NCBI GenBank assembly: GCA_035711865.1
Contig: DASTBT010000005.1
Location: 1 to 27,818, forward strand
Direction: 5' to 3'
From: JAOUEA01 sp035711865
Lineage (GTDB): Bacteria > Actinomycetota > UBA4738 > HRBIN12
DNA: 27,818 bases
Shown: positions 7,235 through 15,021 of the stretch, in pieces
Layout: every line of letters starts with the position of its first letter
How positions within the stretch are numbered: position 1 is the first letter of the stretch
Program-made: the position numbers and the translations under genes
The notes under the pieces: generated by a model
What the model was told of the DNA's origin: nothing
The model's input: the letters and a program-made list of their open reading frames with translations, nothing else
Databases searched by the model: none

Positions 7235-8280
7235 CGACGCGATGGGGTCCAGCGGTCGTCGCCCCGCCTGGCACGCACGCCCAGGGGATCGAACTCGAAG
7301 GGGGCGAACTGACCGCCGATCGCCTCGAGCGCCGAGCGAACGGCGGCTCGAGCCTCGGGCGGCGAGGCGATCAGCAGGTACCCACCCCCTCCTGCGCCAC
7401 AGATCTTGCCGCCGGTGGCGCCCGCCTCGGCGGCGGCGCCGAGCATCGACTCGATCGACGTTCCCTCGGTGATGTGGGGATTCATGCGGCGCTTCGCATC
7501 GAACGCATCTCGCAACAGCCCGCCGAGCCTGCCGATGTCGGCGGCCTCGACCGCATCGCGCATGACGTAGGCCATCTCACGGAGCTGCTTCATGCCGAGC
7601 AAGGTGTCCTCGCGGCCGGCTTCGAACATCGCGATCTGCCGGTCGATCAGCCCGACGTTGCGCCGGACCCTACCCGTGTAGCAGAGCAGGAGGTGCTTGC
7701 GGAGCTCCTCGAGCTCGTCGGGGCCGACGTCGACCGGCGACACTCGAGCGCCGTCACCATCGAACTCGATCAGGTTGAACCCGCCGTAGGCGGCGGCGTA
7801 CTGGTCCTGCCACCCGCCCGAGATGCCGAGGTCGTACCGCTCGATGGAGTACGAGAGCCGGGCGACCTCGTCGCACGTCATGGAGCGAGCGTCGAGGCAC
7901 GCCAGCGCGGCCACGACTGCCGTGACGAGCGCCGACGAACCGCCGAGACCGCTTCCCGGAGGGGCCTCGGACTCGATGTCGACGTCGAGGCCCGTGTCGA
8001 GACCCATGCGATCGATCGCGGCCTTCGCGAGATCCATCACGCCGTCGTATTCCGGGCCCTCGTCGAGCTGGTACTGCACGAGGTGGCCGAGATCGAGCGA
8101 ACGTACTCGCACGGCGCGGTCGGTACGCGGGGTCGCCGTCACCCGAACGACGTGATCGATCGTGGCCGAGAGCACCGCACCCCCGTGCTCCCGGTACCAG
8201 TGGGGGAAGTCGGTGCCACCCCCCACGAAGCTGATGCGAAGGGGGGCGACGGAGTAGACGGGCGCGTGGTCTGGCGGCAT
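7231..8280 (-). CDS. hddA: GHMP kinase, D-glycero-D-manno-heptose 7-phosphate kinase type
   Basis: The 349 residues have GHMP-kinase motifs in order: PLRISFVGGGTDFP (13-26), the ATP loop APPGSGLGGSSAL (106-118), GISGGWQDQYAAAYGG (152-167) and the C-terminal GGKICGAGGGGYLL loop. This set is typical of HddA, which phosphorylates heptose 7-phosphate at C1 on the way to GDP-heptose, and of related fucokinases and galactokinases. Adjacent coupled gmhA makes HddA the best call. The ATG has a TACACT -10 box 12 bases upstream. The final product could be a surface glycan or S-layer sugar; this is inference. Confidence 0.88.
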   Translation of the reverse strand: MPPDHAPVYSVAPLRISFVGGGTDFPHWYREHGGAVLSATIDHVVRVTATPRTDRAVRVRSLDLGHLVQYQLDEGPEYDGVMDLAKAAIDRMGLDTGLDVDIESEAPPGSGLGGSSALVTAVVAALACLDARSMTCDEVARLSYSIERYDLGISGGWQDQYAAAYGGFNLIEFDGDGARVSPVDVGPDELEELRKHLLLCYTGRVRRNVGLIDRQIAMFEAGREDTLLGMKQLREMAYVMRDAVEAADIGRLGGLLRDAFDAKRRMNPHITEGTSIESMLGAAAEAGATGGKICGAGGGGYLLIASPPEARAAVRSALEAIGGQFAPFEFDPLGVRARRGDDRWTPSRR

Positions 8281-8292
8281 GGGAACGCCGTC

Positions 8293-8298
8293 AGTGTA
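8293..8298 (-). promoter_or_regulatory. -10 box of the hddA-gmhA operon
   Basis: On the minus strand TACACT lies 12 bases before the hddA ATG, in the 43-base gap after whiB. It suggests a short-leader transcript independent of whiB. Confidence 0.4.
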
Positions 8299-8323
8299 GG
8301 CGGCGTCGCGGCGAACCCGGCGC

Positions 8324-8602
8324 TCAGGCGACGCGTCGCTGCAGGCGCCGGCGCTGCTGCTCGGTGAGCCCGCCCCATACCCCGTACCGCTCGCCGTTCT
8401 TCAGCGCCCACGCGAGGCATTCCTCCCGGATGCGGCACGCGTTGCAGAACGTCAGCGCGGGGCCGGCCTCCTCCTCGGAGATCGGGAAGAAGATGTCGGG
8501 GTCGACGCCGAAGCACGCGGCGCGCTCTTGCCAGAAATCCGGAGGAGCGGGGTTCGGCGGCAGGATGCTGACGTCGACGTTCGGGAACCGCTCGATCCTC
8601 AC
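8324..8602 (-). CDS. WhiB-family iron-sulfur transcription regulator
   Basis: The 92-residue protein has the four cluster cysteines C30, C53, C56 and C62 (spacing CxxC then C six on), the turn motif GVWGG (74-78), and a basic tail EQQRRRLQRRVA that binds DNA. WhiB proteins carry a redox-sensitive [4Fe-4S] cluster and bind the principal sigma factor region 4. The family is restricted to Actinobacteria and their phages, so this gene anchors the taxonomic call. The GTG start follows GGAGGA by 4 bases. The subclass (WhiB1 to WhiB7) is not clear. The neighbouring hddA-gmhA pair has its own -10 box. Confidence 0.95.
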   Translation of the reverse strand: MRIERFPNVDVSILPPNPAPPDFWQERAACFGVDPDIFFPISEEEAGPALTFCNACRIREECLAWALKNGERYGVWGGLTEQQRRRLQRRVA

Positions 8603-8747
8603 AGAGTCCTCCCCCTCGGAGCGTCCCCGCTGGTGGCACCGGGCCGCGGGACTCGATTCATATCAGAGCGACGGGCATCAACGGAAGGGGTCGGAGGGAC
8701 GCATCCGACGATACGACGGCCGAGGGACTCGAAACCACCCGAACGGG

Positions 8748-9608
8748 CTAGCCCGATGGACCGACGGGGGTCAGGTCGTGACCCTTTCGAGCGTCCAGCA
8801 GGCGCTTCCCAGCGCCCCAGCGGATCGACGCCAGCAGAACGGTGCCGCCGTCGATATGTGTTGCGGCGCTGGTCACGACGCCGATCTCGCCGCCCTCCTC
8901 GTCGACGACCGGCGATCCCGGGTCGACCTGGCCGTCGGCGATCAGGTGCCTCAGCACGCGTGGCGGATGACCGAGGTTCCGGACGCGAGCGACGGACTCC
9001 TGGCCGAGGAAGCACCCCTTCGTCCCGTCGATCGTCTCGTCGAGCCCGGCCTCGGCAGGGATCGACCTGCCGTCGAAATCGGTGCCCATGCGAGCTCGCC
9101 CTCGTCGGATGCGCCAGACCTCGGCGGCGTCGGCGCCGACGAACACGCGCCCGGGAGGAAGGAGCGTCGATTGCGAGGGGCCGATCACGTCGCCGCCCGG
9201 GCCGAGACACGACGGGCGGAAGTCGTCGTGAGCGCCGGGGGAACCGAGCAACGCGATCAAGCCGCGCCCGTCGGTCAGGTCGTCGAGTCCCACGGCGGAG
9301 GAGAGAACGTAGGGCGCCAGCGCCGAGCCGATGTGGTCCGGTTGATCGGGAGCCTGGAACAGCCAGAAACTGTCCTCGTCGCATGCGACCTGCAGATCGG
9401 CACGGATGTGACCCGTGGCGTCGAGGAGCAGCGTTCGCCGGGACGCTCCCGGCACGAGTGACGCGACGTCGGCCGTGACGAGGTCATGCAGCCATGTCCG
9501 GGCATCGTCGCCTCGGACCCGCACCTTTCGGAACGACGCGAGATCGACGGCGGCACGTCCCTCGGCGATGGCGAGGAGCTCGTCGTCGGAGGCGGTGAGC
9601 GGCGGCAT
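8748..9608 (-). CDS. ygfZ: YgfZ/GcvT-type folate-binding protein
   Basis: The 286 residues match YgfZ, a GcvT-fold protein that binds tetrahydrofolate and supports assembly or repair of Fe-S enzymes. The diagnostic motif KGCFLGQE sits at 197-204 with its conserved C199. N-terminal FRKVRVRGDDARTWLHDLV corresponds to the first GcvT-like strand and helix. The frame is open to 9719, but the ATG at 9606-9608 precedes the conserved region and lies 9 bases from TATCCT, a fitting -10. It is divergent from the glycosyltransferase with only 23 bases between the starts. It is distant from the two GcvT paralogues further right and lacks their RTGFSGE motif. Confidence 0.88.
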   Translation of the reverse strand: MPPLTASDDELLAIAEGRAAVDLASFRKVRVRGDDARTWLHDLVTADVASLVPGASRRTLLLDATGHIRADLQVACDEDSFWLFQAPDQPDHIGSALAPYVLSSAVGLDDLTDGRGLIALLGSPGAHDDFRPSCLGPGGDVIGPSQSTLLPPGRVFVGADAAEVWRIRRGRARMGTDFDGRSIPAEAGLDETIDGTKGCFLGQESVARVRNLGHPPRVLRHLIADGQVDPGSPVVDEEGGEIGVVTSAATHIDGGTVLLASIRWGAGKRLLDARKGHDLTPVGPSG

Positions 9609-9617
9609 CGCTCTGCA

Positions 9618-9623
9618 AGGATA
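9618..9623 (-). promoter_or_regulatory. -10 box of ygfZ in a 23-base divergent gap
   Basis: On the minus strand TATCCT ends 9 bases before the ygfZ ATG. It overlaps the GATATC palindrome that also lies just upstream of the divergent glycosyltransferase GTG, so the two promoters must compete or share bases. Confidence 0.4.
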
Positions 9624-9631
9624 TCGGCGCC

Positions 9632-10768
9632 GTGGACGTGCCTCGCATCCTGCTCGTGACCAACGACTACCCGCCGCGGGTCGGCGGTATCCAACGGACG
9701 CTCGAGGCCCTGGTGGCACAGCTTCCGGCCGACCGCGTCGCGGTCTTCTGCCCGGGCGGTACCGGCGACACCGAAGCGTTCGACGCGCTCGCGCCCTATC
9801 GCGTGCTCCGGCAGCCGGAAGGGTTCCTGTGGCCTACGCCCGAGATCGCCCGGCGGCTGCAGGCGGCGGTGGGGGCGACAGGCTCCGAGGTGGTCCTGTT
9901 CGGCGCCACCTACCCCCTCGCCCTTCTGGGACCCCGGTTCGCGCGGGCGGGCGTCCCGTACCTCGCCGCCGCCCACGGATTCGAATACTGGCTCTCGATC
10001 GCGCCCGGCACACACGCCGCGATGCGGTACGCGACCTCGAGGGCCACGCGGGTGCCCGTGATGTGCAGCGCCTTCGTCGCCCGCACCGTGCGCACGGCGG
10101 TGCCCGAACGCGTGCCGGTCTCGGTGCTCTACCCCGGGGCCGACGCCGAGGTGTTCAGGCCGGACCTGCCGACCGAGGACCTTCGCGAGCGCCACGGCCT
10201 CGGCAACCGGCCTCTCGTGGTCTGCGTCAGCCGGCTCGTCGCGCGCAAGGGCCAAGACGTGCTGATCCAAGGCATGGCACGCACCCGTCGGGCGGTTCCG
10301 GAGGCCACGCTCGTGATCGTGGGGGATGGCCCCGACGCGGAACGGCTCCGCGCCCTCGCCGCCGGCGCCCCCGATGGTTCCGTGGTGTTCACGGGCCAGG
10401 TTCCCGAGACCGATCTGCCCCGCTACTACGCGCTCGGGGACGTGTTCGCGATGCCCTGCCGCACACGGCTGGCCGGCATGGAGGTGGAGGGGTGGGGCAA
10501 CGTGTTCATCGAAGCCGCGGCGTGCGCGAAGCCGGTCGTCGTGGGTGACTCCGGCGGGGCACGTGAGGCGCTGGTCGACGGCGAGACGGGCATCCTCGTC
10601 GACGGCCGCGCCGTGGAGCAGGTCGCCGACTCGATCGCCGGGCTGCTCGCCGACCCCGTCCGCGCTCGGGCCATGGGCGAGGCGGGGCGTGCGCGCGTGC
10701 TCCGCGACCACGCGTGGCCGTCGATCGCACGCACCCTCGTGCTCTGGCTGCAGGAGGCCGCCGGCTAG
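9632..10768 (+). CDS. GT4 glycosyltransferase, PimB'-like mannosyltransferase
   Basis: The 378 residues form a GT-B fold. The N-domain begins RILLVTNDYPPRVGGIQRTL with the GG acceptor loop at 18-19; H115 lies in AAAHGFE. The C-domain has VSRLVARKGQD with R201 and K206, which contact the donor phosphates, and the EX7E pair E286/E294 in EVEGWGNVFIEAAA. This pattern is typical of PimB', which adds the second mannose to phosphatidylinositol mannoside from GDP-mannose at the inner membrane face. The donor and acceptor are inferred. Downstream order PimB', SRPBCC, ArsA-like resembles the M. tuberculosis Rv2188c-Rv2184c region as I recall it. Confidence 0.85.
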   Translation: MDVPRILLVTNDYPPRVGGIQRTLEALVAQLPADRVAVFCPGGTGDTEAFDALAPYRVLRQPEGFLWPTPEIARRLQAAVGATGSEVVLFGATYPLALLGPRFARAGVPYLAAAHGFEYWLSIAPGTHAAMRYATSRATRVPVMCSAFVARTVRTAVPERVPVSVLYPGADAEVFRPDLPTEDLRERHGLGNRPLVVCVSRLVARKGQDVLIQGMARTRRAVPEATLVIVGDGPDAERLRALAAGAPDGSVVFTGQVPETDLPRYYALGDVFAMPCRTRLAGMEVEGWGNVFIEAAACAKPVVVGDSGGAREALVDGETGILVDGRAVEQVADSIAGLLADPVRARAMGEAGRARVLRDHAWPSIARTLVLWLQEAAG

Positions 10769-10787
10769 TCAGGCCCTCGGTCGTTGT

Positions 10788-10803
10788 CCCGTCGCGCGGC
10801 GGG
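10788..10803 (+). terminator. Hairpin between the glycosyltransferase and zinc-ribbon genes
   Basis: CCCGTC and GGCGGG form a 6-bp stem (one T-G pair) around a GCGC loop. No T-tract follows. It sits directly before the next promoter and may act as a weak terminator. Confidence 0.25.
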
Positions 10804-10805
10804 GG

Positions 10806-10811
10806 TACGCT
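10806..10811 (+). promoter_or_regulatory. -10 box for a leaderless zinc-ribbon gene transcript
   Basis: TACGCT ends exactly 6 bases before ATG 10818. Confidence 0.5.
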
Positions 10812-10817
10812 GCATCC

Positions 10818-11462
10818 ATGCGGAGCGGATCGACGGCCGCCGAGCGACGCTGTCCCGACTGCGGCGCGCTCGCGAGCCCCGACGCGGAGTGGTGCGGGCA
10901 GTGCTTCCGTTCACTCGCAGAGCGGGAGGCGGATCCGCCCGCCGACGCCGGACGTTCGACCCTCTCGACGCCCGCTCCCGCCGCCGGCGCCCGGGCGGCG
11001 ACCTGGCCCTGCCCCGCATGCGGGAACGAGAACGGGCTCGAGCTCGATGCGTGTTCGGTCTGTGGGACCACGTTCGCGTCGTTGATGCGTCAGGACGAGG
11101 CCCCCGTTCGGATCGACCCGAGGGATGCCCTGTCGGCATCGCTGCTCTACCCGGGGCTGGGCCACCGGAAGGTCGGCCGAAGCCTCGACGGTCTGGCTCG
11201 CGGCGTGCTGTTCACCGTGCTCGCCGCCATGGCCGCCACGGTGTTCGTCGCCGGGGTCGACTCGGCCGGCACGTTCGGCGTGTTCGCGCTCTTCCTCGGT
11301 GCGGCACTGCTCGTGTATCTCGGATCGGCCTACGAGGCGTATCGGTTGGCGGCCGGCGAGCCTCCCATCGTCTCGTCGAGGGCGCTCCTGTGGGCGACGG
11401 TCGCCATCATCATCGGGTCCGTGATGGTGATCGCCGTGAGCCTGATATCGGCCGCCCGATAG
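10818..11462 (+). CDS. Double zinc-ribbon membrane protein
   Basis: The 214 residues begin with two zinc ribbons: C12/C15 with C26/C29 (CPDCG, WCGQC) and C65/C68 with C79/C82 (CPACG, CSVCG), joined by a Pro/Ala-rich linker. Three hydrophobic helices follow at about 126-146, 152-170 and 188-210. The SASLLYPGLGHRKVGR segment (106-121) just before the first helix resembles the start of TM2-type domains. The ribbons should face the cytoplasm. The frame is open far upstream, but ATG 10818 sits 6 bases after a -10 box and directly before the first ribbon. Specific function is unknown. Confidence 0.78.
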   Translation: MRSGSTAAERRCPDCGALASPDAEWCGQCFRSLAEREADPPADAGRSTLSTPAPAAGARAATWPCPACGNENGLELDACSVCGTTFASLMRQDEAPVRIDPRDALSASLLYPGLGHRKVGRSLDGLARGVLFTVLAAMAATVFVAGVDSAGTFGVFALFLGAALLVYLGSAYEAYRLAAGEPPIVSSRALLWATVAIIIGSVMVIAVSLISAAR

Positions 11463-11465
11463 GAT
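11460..11465 (+). promoter_or_regulatory. -10 box overlapping a stop codon, before the SRPBCC gene
   Basis: TAGGAT uses the TAG stop of the zinc-ribbon gene as its first three bases and ends 9 bases before ATG 11475. Confidence 0.4.
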
Positions 11466-11474
11466 TCCCGCGGC

Positions 11475-11915
11475 ATGGAACACGCCGAAGGGTCGATCGT
11501 GATCGAAGCGCCCCTCGAGGACGTGATGGAGGTCATCGAGGACTACGAGGCGTACCCCGAGTGGGCCGATGTCCGATCGGTCGACGTCAGGGAGCGGGGC
11601 GAGGGTGGTCGTGCCACCGAGGTCGCCTACGTGGTCGACGTGCCGGTGCTCGGCCGGGCCTCGTACACGCTGGCCTATCGGTACGCGCCGGGAGACACGG
11701 GGCTTTCCTGGACGACGTCGGAGGCCCGCGGGGCGATCCGCGACATCAGGGGTGAGTACCTGCTCAACGAGCTCTCCGAGGCGGAGACCGAGGTGACGTA
11801 TCGCCTGGGTGTCGAGCTCGGGGTGCTCGTGCCGGGATTCCTGCGCAGCGAGGGCGCCAGGCGGGTGATCGAGAACGCCCTCGAGAAGCTGAAGCGCCGC
11901 GTCGAGATGGGCTGA
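11475..11915 (+). CDS. SRPBCC (START/polyketide cyclase-like) protein
   Basis: The 146 residues fit the SRPBCC helix-grip fold: a starting strand GSIVIEAPLEDVMEVIEDYEAYPEWADV typical of the family, several antiparallel strands, and a long C-terminal helix SEGARRVIENALEKLKRRVEM that lines a hydrophobic pocket. Such proteins bind lipids or other hydrophobic ligands. The next gene encodes an ArsA/Get3-like ATPase; the same pairing occurs in M. tuberculosis (Rv2185c with Rv2184c, from memory), suggesting a conserved functional link, possibly in envelope lipid handling. Ligand unknown. Confidence 0.85.
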   Translation: MEHAEGSIVIEAPLEDVMEVIEDYEAYPEWADVRSVDVRERGEGGRATEVAYVVDVPVLGRASYTLAYRYAPGDTGLSWTTSEARGAIRDIRGEYLLNELSEAETEVTYRLGVELGVLVPGFLRSEGARRVIENALEKLKRRVEMG

Positions 11916-11948
11916 ATACCGCGTCCTGATCGACGTCATCGCACCGGC

Positions 11949-11954
11949 TAAGCT
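11949..11954 (+). promoter_or_regulatory. -10 box for a leaderless ArsA-like operon transcript
   Basis: TAAGCT ends 6 bases before ATG 11961. It should drive the four overlapping genes that follow. Confidence 0.5.
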
Positions 11955-11960
11955 GACCTG

Positions 11961-13184
11961 ATGCGCGTCGTGCTGTTCACGGGCAAGGGCGGGGTGGGCA
12001 AGACCACCGTGGCCGCGGCCACTGCGGTCCGTGCGGCGATGGGCGGGTACCGCACGCTCGTGATGTCGACCGACCCCGCTCATTCCCTCGCGGATTCCTT
12101 CGAGGTCGAGATCGGGTCGGCGCCGGTGGAGATCACCGATCGACTCCGGGCCGTGCAGATCGATGCCCAAGAACGGCTCGAGGACAACTGGCGTGAGATT
12201 CAGGACTATTTCATACAGCTCATGAACTGGGCCGGCACGGAGACGATCCAGGCCGAGGAGCTCACGGTGATCCCCGGCCTCGACGAGATCTTCGCGTTGA
12301 TCGACGTGAAGACCCATGTCGAGAGCGGGGACTACGACATGCTGGTGGTCGACTGCGCGCCCACCGCCGAGACGCTGCGGCTGCTCTCGTTGCCCGACAT
12401 CATGAACTGGTACATCGAGCGGATCTTCCCCGTGGAACGCCGCATCGTGAAGACGGTACGACCGATGCTCTCGAGGATGACCTCGTTGCCGATCGCGGGG
12501 GACCAGGTGTTCGCGGCCGTGGAGCGACTGCACCGCAACCTCGACGCAGTGAAGCAGATCCTGACCGACGAGCAGACGTCATCGGTGCGGCTCGTGGTGA
12601 ATCCCGAGAAGATGGTGATCTCGGAGGCTCGACGCACCTACACGTACCTCGGCCTGTTCGGCTACCGGGTCGATGCCGTCGTCGTGAACCGCATCATCCC
12701 CGACGAGGTGAACGACCCGTACTTCGGCAAGTGGAAAGACATCCAGGCTGAGCACCTGGCGACCGTCCAGGAGTCGTTCGAGCCGGTGCCGATCCTTCGG
12801 GCCCGTCTGTTCGATCGTGAGATGGTCGGTGTGTCGCTGCTCACCGAGATGGGCGCCGAGGTCTACGGCGACCGTGACGTGACCGCCGTGCTGTACCACG
12901 ACGACCCGATCCGCGTGCGCAAACGGGGCGAGGGATACATCCTGTCGATGCGCCTTCCGTTCGTATCGCGGGAGGACATGGACATCCATCGGCGTGGTGA
13001 GGAGCTCTACGTCCGCGTGGGTTCGTACAAGCGGAACCTGTTCCTGCCGCAGATGCTGAAGCGACTCGCCGTGCAAGAGGCGAATTTCGCCGGCGACCAT
13101 CTCGAGATCCTGTTCGGGCGGCCACCCGCCGATCGAGACGAGTCGGTCGGTGTCGTCGACGACGCACGACCGACGACCCCGTGA
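11961..13184 (+). CDS. ArsA/Get3-family ATPase with C-terminal HSP20-like domain
   Basis: The 407 residues begin with the deviant Walker A motif FTGKGGVGKTT (6-16; K9 and K14). Switch I is STDPAHSLADSF, and VVDCAPTAETLRLL is the switch II/Walker B region. One ATPase domain is present, so it should dimerise like Get3. Residues of about 314-386 (IRVRKRGEGYILSMRLPF to NFAGDHLEILF) form an alpha-crystallin-like domain seen at the end of many bacterial ArsA homologues. No CxxC metal-binding pair or arsenic-resistance gene is nearby, so arsenite export is unlikely; chaperoning of membrane or lipid-linked clients is more plausible. The stop overlaps the next start. Confidence 0.9.
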   Translation: MRVVLFTGKGGVGKTTVAAATAVRAAMGGYRTLVMSTDPAHSLADSFEVEIGSAPVEITDRLRAVQIDAQERLEDNWREIQDYFIQLMNWAGTETIQAEELTVIPGLDEIFALIDVKTHVESGDYDMLVVDCAPTAETLRLLSLPDIMNWYIERIFPVERRIVKTVRPMLSRMTSLPIAGDQVFAAVERLHRNLDAVKQILTDEQTSSVRLVVNPEKMVISEARRTYTYLGLFGYRVDAVVVNRIIPDEVNDPYFGKWKDIQAEHLATVQESFEPVPILRARLFDREMVGVSLLTEMGAEVYGDRDVTAVLYHDDPIRVRKRGEGYILSMRLPFVSREDMDIHRRGEELYVRVGSYKRNLFLPQMLKRLAVQEANFAGDHLEILFGRPPADRDESVGVVDDARPTTP

Positions 13185-14140
13185 ACACGACCGGCCCGGC
13201 GATCGGCATCGATGCCGGTGGCACGAAGACCGCAGCCGTGCTCGTCGAACGCGACGGGACGGTGCTGGCGCGTGAGTCACGTCTCACGCCGGCCCAGGAC
13301 GAACAGGCGACCCTGGAGACGATGGTGGCGACGGCGAAGGCGGTCGCCACGCCCGAGGCCACGGGCGTCGGCGTCGCCGCGGCGGGCATGGTCGATCTCG
13401 ACGGCGTCGTTCGGTACGCCCCGAACCTGGCCTGGCGCGACGAACCCCTCGCGGCGTCCGTCGGCGCCGCGCTCGGTCTGCCCGGCCTCGCGGAGAACGA
13501 CGCGAACGCGGCCGCCTGGGGGGAGTTCCGTCACGGCGCGGGGCGTGGCTCCAGCCACATGCTCATGGTGAGCGTCGGGACGGGCATCGGCGGAGGGATC
13601 GTCCTCGGCGGGACGCTCTACCGCGGGGCCAACGGATTCGCATCCGAGATCGGCCACGTCGTCGTCGACCCGGACGGCCCGCTCTGCGGTTGCGGCAACC
13701 ACGGCTGCTGGGAGCAGGTCGCGAGCGGCACCGCCCTCACCCGAGAGGGCAGGCTGGCCGCCGAACGCCATCCCGATTCCGAGCTCGCGAAGATCGCCGG
13801 CGGCGACGCCGCCATCGTGACCGGCGCCATGGTGACGCAGGCGGCCCGCGGTGGCGACGCCGTGAGCGTCGGCATCCTCCTCGACGTCGGATACCGGCTG
13901 GGTGTCGGCATCGCCGGTCTCGTGAACGTGCTCGATCCCGACCTCGTCGTCATCGGCGGAGGTGTCTCCGACGCGGGTGACCTGCTGCTGGAACCCGTCC
14001 GGGACGCGTTCCGCCGGTCGGTCGAGGCGCCCGATCGACGCCCGAAGGTGCCGATCGTGCGGGCGGCTCTCGGCGCCGATTCCGCCGCGATCGGGGCCGC
14101 GGCCCTCGTGTTCGAGCGGACCGGGGGTCCGGCCGGGTGA
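13181..14140 (+). CDS. ROK-family sugar kinase (glucokinase-like)
   Basis: The 319 residues show ROK features in order: ATP loop IGIDAGGTKTAAV (8-20), ENDANAAAWGE (105-115) with the catalytic aspartate D107, SVGTGIGGGIVLGG (131-144), and the zinc-binding run E156-H159 followed by CGCGNHGCWE (169-178). There is no N-terminal helix-turn-helix, so it is a kinase, not a NagC/XylR-type regulator. Glucose with ATP is the likeliest reaction; other hexoses or polyphosphate cannot be excluded. The GTG start overlaps the ArsA-like stop by 4 bases and its own stop overlaps the next start the same way. Confidence 0.88.
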   Translation: MNTTGPAIGIDAGGTKTAAVLVERDGTVLARESRLTPAQDEQATLETMVATAKAVATPEATGVGVAAAGMVDLDGVVRYAPNLAWRDEPLAASVGAALGLPGLAENDANAAAWGEFRHGAGRGSSHMLMVSVGTGIGGGIVLGGTLYRGANGFASEIGHVVVDPDGPLCGCGNHGCWEQVASGTALTREGRLAAERHPDSELAKIAGGDAAIVTGAMVTQAARGGDAVSVGILLDVGYRLGVGIAGLVNVLDPDLVVIGGGVSDAGDLLLEPVRDAFRRSVEAPDRRPKVPIVRAALGADSAAIGAAALVFERTGGPAG

Positions 14141-15021
14141 GGTTGGGCATCTCGCTCCCCGTCTTCACCGACGATCCGGCGAGGCCGCTCGAGATGGCCT
14201 CGCACGCGAAGGCGCTGGGGATCGACGGGGTCTTCGCGCCCGACCACCTCTTCCCGCCCGTGTTCTACCCGCCCTCCGGCCCCGACAGGCCATCCCTGGA
14301 GGTCTTCTCGGTGCTGGCGGCGGTGGCCGCCCGTGAGCCGGGGCTCCACGTCGGAACCCTCGTCACCAGGGTGACGTTGCGGGCCCCGGGGATCCTCGCC
14401 AAGCAGGCGGCGGCCCTCGACGCCATGTCCGACGGACGGGCGATCATCGGGATCGGCACGGGCGACCGCGCCTCGGCCGAGGAGCACCGTCGTTTCGGTT
14501 TCCCGTTCCCACCGGCCGCCGACCGCCTCGCCGCCCTGGAGCAGACCGTCGAGGCGTTGCACGCCCTCTTCGGCGGGCGTTCGTGGCCAGGAGGCTCGCA
14601 CGTGCCGACGCTTCAGGGACCACTGCTCCCGCCGGGGGAGCCGGCCGTGTGGGTCGGGGGCCTCTCCGACGCAGTCCTGGGCGTCGCGGCCCGGGTCGCC
14701 GACGCGTGGAACGGGTGGGGTCTCGACGCCGATGCCTTCGCCGACCGGGCGGCGACCCTGCTCGAGCTCGCCGGGCCTCGGATCGTCCCGCCGACGTGGG
14801 CGGGTATCGCCCTCGTCGGCGAGGACCGCTCCGACCTCGACCGGCTGCTCGGCTTGCGAGCCGAGCGGGGCCTCTCGCTCGACGGGATCTGGAGCGGCAC
14901 CGCCGAGGAATGGGGCAGATTCGCCGACCGGCTCGGCGCCTCCGGGGCCACCTGGTGCATCGTGTTGCCCTCGGGCCCTTCGGATCGGCTCGACGTCATC
15001 GCCGAGGCCACGCCTCGGTGA
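14137..15021 (+). CDS. LLM-class flavin/F420-dependent oxidoreductase
   Basis: The 294 residues form a luciferase-like barrel: RLGISLPVF start, GIDGVFAPDHLFPP, the GLHVGTLVTRVTLRAPGILA strand region, and SDGRAIIGIGTGDRASAEEH. PAVWVGGLSDAVLGVAARVADAWNG is the later cofactor-binding strand and helix. F420 is the probable cofactor in this lineage, but FMN is possible. It is distinct in sequence from the LLM gene at 5807. It sits third in the ArsA-like operon with 4-base overlaps on both sides, just before 5-formyl-THF cyclo-ligase; the substrate remains unknown. Confidence 0.85.
   Translation: MRLGISLPVFTDDPARPLEMASHAKALGIDGVFAPDHLFPPVFYPPSGPDRPSLEVFSVLAAVAAREPGLHVGTLVTRVTLRAPGILAKQAAALDAMSDGRAIIGIGTGDRASAEEHRRFGFPFPPAADRLAALEQTVEALHALFGGRSWPGGSHVPTLQGPLLPPGEPAVWVGGLSDAVLGVAARVADAWNGWGLDADAFADRAATLLELAGPRIVPPTWAGIALVGEDRSDLDRLLGLRAERGLSLDGIWSGTAEEWGRFADRLGASGATWCIVLPSGPSDRLDVIAEATPR

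Noticed and set aside
10911..12533. 540-codon minus-strand ORF
   Set aside because: It is antisense to zinc-ribbon, SRPBCC and ArsA-like genes that have clear motifs; its composition is the His/Arg/Gly-rich shadow typical of GC-rich DNA.
11961..13184. Arsenic resistance
   Set aside because: A single ATPase domain with an HSP20-like tail, no ArsA metal-site cysteines recognised and no arsB, arsC or arsR nearby.
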